Shown here piece by piece: positions 1-5,415 of a stretch of DNA of 6,252 nucleotides. The first letter of the stretch is position 1. Each line of letters starts with the position of its first letter. The position numbers and the translations under genes are program-made. The DNA lies in the NCBI GenBank assembly GCA_016550485.1, contig JABXGV010000285.1, positions 1 through 6,252 of the forward strand, given 5' to 3'. Below the pieces are notes generated by a model, which did not search any database, had not been told where the DNA came from, and saw only the letters and a list, made by a program, of their open reading frames with translations. This DNA is from an archaeon. Lineage in GTDB: Archaea; Asgardarchaeota; Hermodarchaeia; Hermodarchaeales; Hermodarchaeaceae.

Positions 1-25
1 AGAATTAATACTCGATAAACAGGTC

Positions 26-808
26 TCACACATAGAATGGAATAGGTCTGAACCCATGCTCTTCGGCCTGCCGCTCTTCTCTTCGAGATTGCTCTACAAG
101 AGGATTTAATTGAGCTTTGATAACAGATTGATTCTGTATCAGTGATTGGATACTCACATCTAGGTTTAAGAACCGATTGAGTGTTGTCACTATACTAGCA
201 GCAGCTTCTGGATCAGGTGCGTTTCCTAAAGCTGGCACCAAAAGACAGTATCCTTCTAACTTTCTTATTAGACATTCATTCAATAGCGCCCCAGCAATCC
301 CTGCTACTAGTCCTTTCTGAACCTTTGGTATTTCGTGTTTTTCTAGATTTCTTAGGAGATGTGGCTCAGCTGCCCCAAAAACCATTGGTCTCTTATCACG
401 CCTTTTAACGGCGACACCTTCTAGACATACAACCTTTCTTACTCCCTGTTTTGCTGCCCAATCAAGTATCTTATTTGCAACGAAGAAGATGGTTTCCAGA
501 GGTAATGCAACCTCCGAAATTGCGGCAATAAACTTTCCATCCTTGCTAGCACAAATACGAAGAGGCAATCGCATTTCTCCGCCTAGAAATGGAGTAACTG
601 GTGGTATTAGAGGGGATCGAATCGCCGCGATGAGTTTCATATCCATTGCTTCAATCACACGTCCAGTCGAAATGACTCCCACGAGTCCTGGACCGGGAAA
701 CCCTACTAGTAGAACCGGGTTTTCGGCTAGTTCGATTTTTTCTCCTGTTCTTACAATTTGAATGAAGGGCTCTTCAAAACCACGTGTTTTCCTCTTAGGC
801 TTTGACAA
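26..808 (-). CDS. PAC2-family protein, probable archaeal proteasome assembly chaperone/activator (Pba-type)
   Basis: This 260-residue soluble protein belongs to the PAC2 family, the archaeal relatives of eukaryotic proteasome assembly chaperones. Seen in the sequence: a basic N-terminus (SKPKRKTRG); the family's glycine-rich motif GFPGPGLVG at residues 36-44, followed by a helix and a RSPLIPP turn near 64-70; a second conserved segment GLVAGIAGALLNE around 166-178; and NAPDPEAAASIV at 196-207. A charged, probably helical tail (residues 235-251) leads to a C-terminus ending Phe-Tyr-Val. That fits the hydrophobic-Tyr-any (HbYX) signature by which activators insert into 20S proteasome pockets; archaeal PbaB is known to act this way. 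The start is TTG at 806-808, chosen because GGTGAT lies five bases upstream. The gene has its own promoter-like region, so operon membership with the upstream zinc-ribbon gene is uncertain. Family assignment is firm; the proteasome role is inferred. Confidence 0.88.
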   Translation of the reverse strand: MSKPKRKTRGFEEPFIQIVRTGEKIELAENPVLLVGFPGPGLVGVISTGRVIEAMDMKLIAAIRSPLIPPVTPFLGGEMRLPLRICASKDGKFIAAISEVALPLETIFFVANKILDWAAKQGVRKVVCLEGVAVKRRDKRPMVFGAAEPHLLRNLEKHEIPKVQKGLVAGIAGALLNECLIRKLEGYCLLVPALGNAPDPEAAASIVTTLNRFLNLDVSIQSLIQNQSVIKAQLNPLVEQSRREERQAEEHGFRPIPFYV

Positions 809-813
809 TTGTT

Positions 814-819
814 ATCACC
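814..819 (-). promoter_or_regulatory. Shine-Dalgarno site deciding a TTG start
   Basis: Read on the minus strand this is GGTGAT, a full complement to the AUCACC near the 3' end of archaeal 16S rRNA. It sits five bases before the TTG at 806-808 and supports that non-ATG start for the PAC2 gene. Confidence 0.75.
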
Positions 820-849
820 ACTTATTTCAGTAACAGCGTTTCCTTTCCG

Positions 850-870
850 ATAAATAAGGCTTCTTAAGCA
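850..870 (-). promoter_or_regulatory. Putative promoter of the PAC2 gene, with shared 11-mer
   Basis: On the minus strand TGCTTAAGAAG (860-870) is followed after two bases by the A/T-rich TTATTTAT (850-857), a plausible TATA box. A transcript starting about 26 bases downstream would have a leader of about 20 bases carrying the GGTGAT site. The identical 11-mer precedes the zinc-ribbon gene (1235-1245) at nearly the same distance from its start codon (48 versus 51 bases). It may be part of the core promoter or a shared regulator site. Confidence 0.45.
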
Positions 871-876
871 TTCAAT

Positions 877-900
877 TAACAGCTAAAAACAAGGCTGTTA
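877..900 (-). terminator. Possible terminator after the zinc-ribbon gene
   Basis: TAACAGC (877-883) and GCTGTTA (894-900) form a perfect 7-base-pair inverted repeat with a 10-base loop. The loop reads TTTTT on the minus strand, the direction of the zinc-ribbon transcript ending at 914. Archaeal termination relies mainly on T tracts, so the T5 may matter more than the stem. No T run follows the stem, so this is weak. It could instead be an operator upstream of the PAC2 promoter. Confidence 0.3.
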
Positions 901-913
901 CGGGTCCTAAGGA

Positions 914-1186
914 TTATCCTCTCATCTCAATAAGCCACGCCTTTATCCTTGCGTCCTCGTAATCGCAGTTGGGGCACTTAGCCCTCATCACTCGCAAATT
1001 TGTAATATTCACCCTAGTAAGGAATCCGCGACATTCTGGACAAACGAAATGTTTCTCACCACATCCTTCACATTGGCGAACAGTACCTTCAGCAGTCCAG
1101 GGAATAGACCGTCGCATCCAAGCATCTGTTACCAACTTGAACCGCTTACCTGAACACTTCATACATCGCATTTCTTTGCTGGACAA
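914..1186 (-). CDS. Small double zinc-ribbon protein, function unknown
   Basis: This 90-residue protein has four CxxC knuckles: C8/C11, C39/C42, C49/C52 (CPEC) and C71/C74 (CPNC). The spacing suggests two zinc sites, either consecutive or interleaved. Between the first two knuckles is a basic/aromatic segment (RFKLV, DAWMRRSIPW). No catalytic residues or membrane segments are visible. Such small zinc ribbons in archaea often bind nucleic acid or act as transcription or translation accessories, but nothing here fixes a role. The start is TTG at 1184-1186, preceded by GGAAG and AAGGAT purine stretches. An in-frame ATG six codons in (1169-1171) is an alternative that still keeps C8; starting at the next ATG would lose it. 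The gene lies 74 bases after nrdD stops but has its own promoter-like element, so co-transcription with nrdD is uncertain. Confidence 0.75.
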   Translation of the reverse strand: MSSKEMRCMKCSGKRFKLVTDAWMRRSIPWTAEGTVRQCEGCGEKHFVCPECRGFLTRVNITNLRVMRAKCPNCDYEDARIKAWLIEMRG

Positions 1187-1190
1187 GTAG

Positions 1191-1201
1191 CTTCCATCCT
1201 T
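1191..1201 (-). promoter_or_regulatory. Ribosome-binding region of the zinc-ribbon gene
   Basis: On the minus strand AAGGAT (1196-1201) and GGAAG (1191-1195) lie nine and four bases before the TTG at 1184-1186. Either can pair partly with the 16S tail. The match is weaker than at the PAC2 or nrdD genes. Confidence 0.4.
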
Positions 1202-1220
1202 GATCTCATCAACATGTGCG

Positions 1221-1245
1221 TATTATCTAATTATCTTCTTAAGCA
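1221..1245 (-). promoter_or_regulatory. Putative promoter of the zinc-ribbon gene, with shared 11-mer
   Basis: On the minus strand TGCTTAAGAAG (1235-1245) runs straight into ATAATTAGATAATA (1221-1234), an A/T-rich TATA-like stretch. The 11-mer is identical to the one before the PAC2 gene. It lies within the 74-base gap after nrdD and suggests independent initiation here. Confidence 0.45.
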
Positions 1246-1260
1246 GCACGAATCACTCGA

Positions 1261-3609
1261 TTAGGGCGCTTGGACTCTATCAGCTTCGTCAATATGTTCT
1301 GGCTCGACAGCTGAGGATTTGTACGGTGTTATTACAGAGGTAAGAGAAGAGCCAATATGGCGGTGTCTCCGCTGTAATTCCTGTCTCTTTCCCTCGTTCC
1401 AGCCCTCCACATTCTGGTAATATCCAGTGATTCTCGAAAACCAGTCAAGGCTTTTACTCCCGCACCGTGGACATGTATCTAGCAGGCCACCTGTCGTCGT
1501 GTGACAGTTCTTGCACACACTAAGATCTCGAGTATAGCTATAGTAGCCTAGCTGCGAGTTTAAAGCAATCCTTGCGTTTAGTTTCGCCAATGCTTCAGCA
1601 TCTGGTGCTGCTTCGCCTAAAAACACATGAAATATATTACCTCCACTAAGAAGTGGGAATGCCTTCTCTTCTATGGCGATTTTTTCTGCAAGAGATATTT
1701 GTGCATCATAATGAAGCATGAATCCATTTGTGTAATAGACAGGTACTTGTGTTCGCCCACCAGTTTCTAGTATCTGGCGCCAATTGGTGATATCTCCTTT
1801 TACAGTGGTAACTGCTTGCTCATTGTGGTGGAGTAAATCTAGAATAGCTAGACGCGTTGAACAGGACTCAGCAGGTGTCCTAGCAACAGCAAACGGTAAG
1901 CCAGTTTGTGCTGCAAATTCGCCTCTAATACTCTCCATTTCAGCCAAGACGCGAAGCCCAAAACGTACCGCATCTCGACTCTCGTGTAGTTGTAAGCCAA
2001 GATGGTGTTGAACCATTTCGTTAGCACCAACGAACCCAATAACCGGAGACATACTCGCTATGTCAAATAGCATCGGTGCAGTTCCGCCATTCACACGTGG
2101 TTGCTGCATCAAGAAAGGCAGCATCCCATTCTGCATCTGCCGACCTATAAACTGCTGTTTGAGTTCTAATACCTGCTTAGCCTGCTCCATAGCAGTTCGT
2201 AGATTCTCTAAAAGGAGCGCATCATCGCCATTCGAGATATACGCGAGGCGGGGTAAGTTAATCGTAACAACTTGCATCCCACCCATTGAAAAGTGAGCGC
2301 CCTCTTCAAACATCACCTTACGCATAAGCTCATCATCATCGAGATTCTCCGTCAGCCGAAATGCGCAACATTGATAACAATCAACCCCATCCTCTCCACG
2401 CCATGGTGGGATAACATTATCGAAGTAGCTGCTGCCGAATTTTGCTGACAGTTTCGCTGCTAGGAACATCGCCTCTTCGTATTCGCTCTTTGTCAGGTAG
2501 TCCCGACGCAATCGTACTTCAGGCTTGGGGAAGCTAAACATTTTGCCCATGGCATCGCCTAGGCAATACTGTTCCAGAATAGACTCCATGAAAATTCTAG
2601 CTTCTTCTGCATAATCCCCATATGTATCTGGGCCTACCTTTCCCCGGTAGACAACAGGCGCATCTCGCCATATTTTAGGAATACCTGCTTCCAGTTGAAT
2701 TGAAGAGAAAACAAGTTGCCCTCCTCTACTTACATAAGTCTCATTCGCTTCGAAGAGAATAGTCTGTGCAACTTGTCTGATTTCACGTTCAGAGAGCCCA
2801 CGAAGATATGGTGCCATGAATACGTTGAAGTTAAAGAGGCCTTGCCCTCCTGCGCAGTTAGTTTGCCCAGCTGCAAGAACCTTGATTAAATGTAAGACAG
2901 CTACTGTTGCATGGCTAGCAGGTTTTGCGACAGCAGTTCTCTCACCAGTTCCATCGCACATCAAACCATACCTAAAGAAGTATCTCGCATCATAATCTGC
3001 GCAGAAGGGTCGTGTGCCAAAGTACTCGAGATCGTGAATGTGGATATCGCCAGCTAAGTGTGCGTCTGCTATTTCTGGGGGAAGCATCAATAGGTATGCT
3101 TCTTTGCATAACTTATCTGCAATTTTCTTATGAAGGGTTTCAGGATTAGCCTGCATGTTCGCATTTTCTCGTGCTTCATATCCGCCGCCTCCGATGATGC
3201 GGCTGAAATCCCATAATGGCATACCTACTCGAGTAAGTGCATTTCGATAAACTGCGTATTTTGGACTGGTTTTTGCCTTCTCTAGGAGGACTTGGTTTTG
3301 TACCTCCCGGATTAATGGAGCGCTTATGAATGGAAGTTGCATCTGCTGAATTCGTTGCTCTACTTCTGCTGCGATTTGTCCTGCTTCCTTTATGGGCATT
3401 GATGGAATGCCAAAGAGTTCTTGGCAAAGCATTGTTTCGCGGACTAGTGCTTCAGTGATACGTTGGCGATTCCAGCTTCGAATCATCGAGTCGCTGGTTC
3501 TTACTAGTGGAACACCAGACGCTTCTTTCCTTACAGCCTGAATCCACGTGTCAAGCGACACCGAATGACTTGCACGCCGTTTAGATGTCCGTTTCCTACG
3601 CTTCGCCAA
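1261..3609 (-). CDS. nrdD: Anaerobic (class III) ribonucleoside-triphosphate reductase
   Basis: This glycyl-radical enzyme reduces ribonucleoside triphosphates to deoxy forms under anoxia. Numbered from the chosen start it has 782 residues. A Lys/Arg-rich N-terminus is followed by an ATP-cone-like regulatory domain (about 33-110). The catalytic barrel carries GDIHIHDLEYF (187-197), QTNCAGGQG (249-257), a CYQCCAFRL finger region (411-419; C415 matches the position of the E. coli thiyl-radical cysteine) and VVTINLPRLAY (447-457). The C-terminal zinc site is C699/C702/C713/C716, followed by the glycyl-radical loop RITGYY with Gly729. About 40 residues extend past that domain. The start is TTG at 3607-3609: GGGGAGAT lies six bases upstream, and the codon comes four bases after the redoxin stop. 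ATGs at 3660 and 3648 are alternatives but would overlap the redoxin gene and lack a good ribosome site. The activase gene nrdG is absent from the window. The adjacent redoxin suggests a redoxin-dependent rather than formate-dependent enzyme (inference). Confidence 0.96.
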   Translation of the reverse strand: MAKRRKRTSKRRASHSVSLDTWIQAVRKEASGVPLVRTSDSMIRSWNRQRITEALVRETMLCQELFGIPSMPIKEAGQIAAEVEQRIQQMQLPFISAPLIREVQNQVLLEKAKTSPKYAVYRNALTRVGMPLWDFSRIIGGGGYEARENANMQANPETLHKKIADKLCKEAYLLMLPPEIADAHLAGDIHIHDLEYFGTRPFCADYDARYFFRYGLMCDGTGERTAVAKPASHATVAVLHLIKVLAAGQTNCAGGQGLFNFNVFMAPYLRGLSEREIRQVAQTILFEANETYVSRGGQLVFSSIQLEAGIPKIWRDAPVVYRGKVGPDTYGDYAEEARIFMESILEQYCLGDAMGKMFSFPKPEVRLRRDYLTKSEYEEAMFLAAKLSAKFGSSYFDNVIPPWRGEDGVDCYQCCAFRLTENLDDDELMRKVMFEEGAHFSMGGMQVVTINLPRLAYISNGDDALLLENLRTAMEQAKQVLELKQQFIGRQMQNGMLPFLMQQPRVNGGTAPMLFDIASMSPVIGFVGANEMVQHHLGLQLHESRDAVRFGLRVLAEMESIRGEFAAQTGLPFAVARTPAESCSTRLAILDLLHHNEQAVTTVKGDITNWRQILETGGRTQVPVYYTNGFMLHYDAQISLAEKIAIEEKAFPLLSGGNIFHVFLGEAAPDAEALAKLNARIALNSQLGYYSYTRDLSVCKNCHTTTGGLLDTCPRCGSKSLDWFSRITGYYQNVEGWNEGKRQELQRRHRHIGSSLTSVITPYKSSAVEPEHIDEADRVQAP

Positions 3610-3613
3610 AATC

Positions 3614-3862
3614 TTATCTCCCCAAGAACGATAAAAGAGTGCCTTCATCGAGTCTACCATTACGGAATAGTTCTCGTTGATGAAGCACCTTCTCCCCAGA
3701 GACCACAGCAGGGGTTTGATAGATGTCAAGCATCAGGGCATCGACTCTAGCTTCAGAGTCCTCGACCATTCGCACCGTATGTTCAATGTTATTTTCAAGG
3801 AGGTACTTTTTCAGAATCTCGCATTTAGGGCAGCTCTCTGAGGAGTAAACGATACATTGCAC
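3614..3862 (-). CDS. Glutaredoxin-like redoxin (NrdH-type), probable NrdD reductant
   Basis: This 82-residue thioredoxin-fold protein has the redox motif CPKC at residues 11-14 after the first beta strand (QCIVYSSES), the cis-proline motif TPAV at 50-53, and a C-terminal helix. The length is typical of NrdH/glutaredoxin-like proteins. It is first in the nrd operon and ends four bases before the proposed nrdD start, with nrdD's ribosome-binding site overlapping its last codons, so the two are probably translationally coupled. In Methanosarcina barkeri a glutaredoxin-like NrdH, reduced through ferredoxin:disulfide reductase, delivers electrons to class III NrdD; the same job is inferred here. 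The start is GTG at 3860-3862: an in-frame stop lies seven codons upstream and no other start codon intervenes. Only a G-rich stretch (GGGG) about ten bases upstream resembles a ribosome site. Confidence 0.85.
   Translation of the reverse strand: MQCIVYSSESCPKCEILKKYLLENNIEHTVRMVEDSEARVDALMLDIYQTPAVVSGEKVLHQRELFRNGRLDEGTLLSFLGR
3616..3623 (-). promoter_or_regulatory. Shine-Dalgarno site of nrdD inside the redoxin gene
   Basis: On the minus strand GGGGAGAT overlaps the redoxin's last codons and the first base of its TAA stop. It lies six bases before the TTG at 3607-3609. It decides that start over the upstream ATGs and implies coupled translation of redoxin and NrdD. Confidence 0.7.
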
Positions 3863-3901
3863 GTTAACCGAACCCCGCTTCTAGTCACACAGCTTTCATC
3901 A

Positions 3902-3910
3902 CATAAAAAG
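3902..3910 (-). promoter_or_regulatory. Putative TATA box of the redoxin-nrdD operon
   Basis: On the minus strand this reads CTTTTTATG, centred about 45 bases before the GTG start of the redoxin. A transcription start about 26 bases downstream would leave a leader of about 19 bases. It is overlapped by one arm of the inverted repeat at 3906-3944. Confidence 0.45.
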
Positions 3911-3944
3911 TGAACTTTTGCTCGGAGTTGAATTTTTCACTTTT
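3906..3944. promoter_or_regulatory. Inverted repeat over the nrd promoter, candidate operator
   Basis: AAAAGTGAA (3906-3914) and TTCACTTTT (3936-3944) are perfect 9-base inverted repeats whose centres are 30 bases apart, about three helical turns. One arm overlaps the proposed TATA box, so a dimeric or paired regulator bound here would block initiation of redoxin-nrdD. The spacing recalls the paired boxes of bacterial NrdR, but the sequence does not match an NrdR box. A 14-base palindrome, TCTTTC-TT-GAAAGA (3944-3957), abuts it. Confidence 0.4.
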
Positions 3945-4263
3945 CTTTCTTGAAAGATAACCTAGAGTTTGTATATTTCTTCTCATCGAAGGCTATAACA
4001 AGTGTTCTCCTTTCATTCTCTAATAGCTCAATTTATTGAGTATCATCGATGTATTAAATGAATTATTTCTTATTTAATCGAATTCTTGACTATTCTTAGC
4101 CTCACCACCCTACTTCACTCGATTTCATACATCACTTGGCAACGATTCCTCTCAAGAATATTCAAGGTCTAGAGGAGTTCGGAAACGTTAGTTTACAATC
4201 GGTATCTGTTTAAAGGCGAGAAATAGAGCTTCGAGTGTTGTGGTGGTCACCTTCGCGCTCCAA
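3945..4263. other. A/T-rich intergenic stretch with palindromes, no gene seen
   Basis: No convincing ORF was found; the longest ATG-started frames read by eye are about a dozen codons. Structure present: the 14-base palindrome at 3944-3957; a similar one, CTCAAT-TT-ATTGAG (4027-4040), also with 6-base arms and a TT centre; CATCGATG (4044-4051); inverted repeats ATTAAAT/ATTTAAT (4053-4059 and 4072-4078); and AACGATTCC (4141-4149) with GGAAACGTT (4181-4189), which pair as 4+4 around an A-A mismatch and could be an RNA stem. TTTAAA at 4209-4214 is TATA-like for plus-strand transcription toward the twin element. The stretch could hold operators, a long nrd leader or an unrecognised RNA. Confidence 0.4.
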
Positions 4264-4334
4264 GCGTAACTATGATACTTCATCCCGCAAACGCGGTCAG
4301 ACAAATGCCTTCCCATCATCACGCGAGAGCGACC
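4264..4334. repeat. Twin structured element, copy 1
   Basis: This is one of two diverged copies; 36 of the first 42 aligned bases (from AACTATGATA) match copy 2, and both end in GCGACC. Predicted fold: GCGT (4264-4267) pairs with ACGC (4321-4324) and ATGAT (4272-4276) with ATCAT (4315-4319), leaving an AACT/C internal loop. Inside are the hairpins CCGC-AAAC-GCGG (4284-4295) and GAC-AAAT-GCC (4299-4308). On the minus strand the second hairpin closes with a G-U wobble, whereas on the plus strand it has an A-C mismatch, which slightly favours a minus-strand RNA. A TATA-like AATTTTAATT on the minus strand is centred about 30 bases before the GGTCGC end. Function unknown; small RNA, micro-ORF or operator are all open. 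Confidence 0.6.
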
Positions 4335-4346
4335 GGGTATCTCTAA
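4272..4346 (+). CDS. Possible micro-ORF 1 (24 aa) within the twin element
   Basis: An ATG within AACTATGAT opens a 24-codon frame with the peptide segment PANAVRQMP, followed by a His-rich stretch (HHH) and a TAA stop. The paralogous frame in copy 2 shares MI and ANAVRQMP. In that shared stretch the base changes (AAC/AAT, AGA/AGG, CCT/CCA) are all silent. Outside it the peptides diverge, and no ribosome-binding site precedes the ATG. A structured non-coding element explains the conservation equally well, so this is a candidate only. Confidence 0.2.
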   Translation: MILHPANAVRQMPSHHHARATGYL

Positions 4347-4368
4347 GTAAGTAAAAGCAATTAAAATT

Positions 4369-4442
4369 GTCGCAACTATGATAGATTATCACGCAAATGC
4401 GGTCAGGCAAATGCCATTACCTTCATCGCGTAGTATGCGACC
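4369..4442. repeat. Twin structured element, copy 2
   Basis: This is the second copy, offset 106 bases from copy 1. It can form the same fold: CGC (4371-4373) with GCG (4428-4430), AACT/C loop, ATGA with TCAT, then hairpins CGC-AAAT-GCG and GGC-AAAT-GCC. Compared with copy 1, the T-A pair next to the internal loop has become C-G, a change on both sides. An alternative fold is a 10-base-pair outer stem with one bulge, joining 4369-4378 to 4431-4441. On the minus strand TTATATTTA (4465-4473) is centred about 27 bases before the GGTCGC end, as for a transcription start, and the copy is followed by a T-rich stretch. Not recognised as any known riboswitch or RNA family. Confidence 0.6.
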
Positions 4443-4467
4443 AAAAATGGTGAACCTATTAGTGTAA
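4378..4467 (+). CDS. Possible micro-ORF 2 (29 aa) within the twin element
   Basis: An ATG in the same AACTATGAT context opens a 29-codon frame beginning MIDYHANAVRQMP, with a basic C-terminal part (RSMRPK) and a TAA stop at 4465-4467 that overlaps the next gene's TATA-like box. Its first residues, MIDY, resemble the MIDF start of the asparagine-synthase-like gene 138 bases downstream, and the DNA matches at 13 of 14 bases there. No ribosome site is visible. It could be a micro-peptide, a substrate of the downstream enzyme, or chance. Confidence 0.2.
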   Translation: MIDYHANAVRQMPLPSSRSMRPKMVNLLV

Positions 4468-4473
4468 ATATAA
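4465..4473. promoter_or_regulatory. Putative TATA box, possibly bidirectional
   Basis: TAAATATAA lies 42 bases before the plus-strand ATG at 4516 and would give a leader of about 20 bases. On the minus strand it reads TTATATTTA and is centred about 27 bases before the GGTCGC end of twin-element copy 2, so it could also drive a minus-strand RNA. The plus gene has only a weak GAG (4503-4505) as ribosome site. Confidence 0.5.
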
Positions 4474-4515
4474 CTACCGTAAAGGGCCCAGCTACTGTTG
4501 CCGAGCTAAAAAACT

Positions 4516-5397
4516 ATGATCGATTTCGCTTCTAACACTAGAAAGTTAAAGACGCTACTTGGTAAAGCTATCACTCAACAACTTGATTCAGTCGAAAGAA
4601 GCGGATTACTGTTCTCGGGGGGTCTTGATAGTAGCATCTTGTTAGCACTTCTTTCAACACTCAACACTACCCCAATTCCTCTTCTTGTTGCAGGTATAAC
4701 TTCATCCAAAGATATCAAGGCTGCAACAAGCGCAGCAGCAGCATTGGGCCTACAGATCGAGGTGCAACACTTCACCCTGGATGATGTTGAGCGTGCCTTA
4801 CCCACAATTATTACTGCTAGTGAAAGCACTGATGTGTTGCAAGTGAGTCTAGCAATCCCTTTACACTTTTCGGCGATACATGCTCGGAAACTCGGAGTTA
4901 CTACTCTTGTCTCAGGACAAGGTGCAGATGAATTATTCGGAGGGTACGCTCGGTACGAACGTCTAATACTCAAAGAAGAACGTCAATCAGTTTTGGCTGA
5001 AATGATAGAGGATCTCAAGACATTAATGCAAGTAACTCTTCCTTGCCAGAAATCTCTTGTCCAATATCATGGTATTCAGCTTGTAACACCCTTCCTATCA
5101 CCTGGTATTGTTGCCTTTTCTAAATCACTGCCGCTTCATCACAAGATAATTACAACCGACTCGAGGGTTGTTAGAAAGCGAATTCTCCGCAAGTTGGCCA
5201 AGGACTTAAGGTTGCCAGGGTTTATTGTTAATGCGCCCAAACGGGCTCTTCAATATGGATCAGGGTCAAGTCGTATCCTCGCTCGCCTTTCTACAAGATT
5301 CTGGCAGCAACGAGAGCCAACTATTCCTAGGCGTGAGGCACGCAGTCATGCAAACATTCATCGGTTCCTCTGTCTTGTAAAGGAAGGTTTAGGATGA
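4516..5397 (+). CDS. Standalone asparagine-synthase-like PP-loop protein (no glutaminase domain)
   Basis: This 293-residue protein corresponds to the C-terminal synthetase half of AsnB. Seen: the PP-loop ATP site SGGLDSS (34-40); SGQGADELFGGY (133-144), the asparagine-synthase substrate/ATP motif; and PKRALQYGSG (241-250). A variable Arg-rich tail follows. The N-terminal Ntn glutaminase domain of AsnB (catalytic Cys2, total about 500-600 residues) is missing, so free ammonia or another nucleophile or partner is expected. Members of this fold adenylate a carboxylate and form an amide; lasso-peptide cyclases and beta-lactam synthetase are relatives. Similar synthetase-only proteins occur in archaea and their substrate is generally unassigned. 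The ATG is the first possible start, since an in-frame TAA lies three codons upstream. Family confidence is high; the reaction is unknown. Confidence 0.88.
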   Translation: MIDFASNTRKLKTLLGKAITQQLDSVERSGLLFSGGLDSSILLALLSTLNTTPIPLLVAGITSSKDIKAATSAAAALGLQIEVQHFTLDDVERALPTIITASESTDVLQVSLAIPLHFSAIHARKLGVTTLVSGQGADELFGGYARYERLILKEERQSVLAEMIEDLKTLMQVTLPCQKSLVQYHGIQLVTPFLSPGIVAFSKSLPLHHKIITTDSRVVRKRILRKLAKDLRLPGFIVNAPKRALQYGSGSSRILARLSTRFWQQREPTIPRREARSHANIHRFLCLVKEGLG

Positions 5398-5415
5398 TAG
5401 CAATTCTGCAGTTAT

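Noticed and set aside
1784..2296. Plus-strand open frames inside nrdD
   Set aside because: They are shadows of a strongly conserved enzyme and show no family features.
3610..3729. N-terminal extension of NrdD from upstream TTG or ATG codons
   Set aside because: It would overlap the redoxin gene by up to about 115 bases without a ribosome site; the TTG at 3609 has a strong one.
4130..4200. Possible tRNA in the intergenic region
   Set aside because: A stem is present but there is no T-arm GTTCRANNC sequence or anticodon arm on either strand.
4264..4442. Pair of box C/D guide RNAs on the minus strand
   Set aside because: RUGAUGA-like boxes and a CUGA are present in each copy, but no D box is found at the 3' end and the C to D' distance (15-16 bases) is longer than usual.
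4264..4442. CRISPR-like repeat or known riboswitch
   Set aside because: There are only two diverged copies with no equal-length spacers, and no match by eye to TPP, cobalamin, SAM, c-di-GMP or fluoride consensus sequences.
4575..4973. Minus-strand 132-codon open frame
   Set aside because: It lies wholly antisense to the asparagine-synthase-like gene, whose conserved motifs fix the plus strand.
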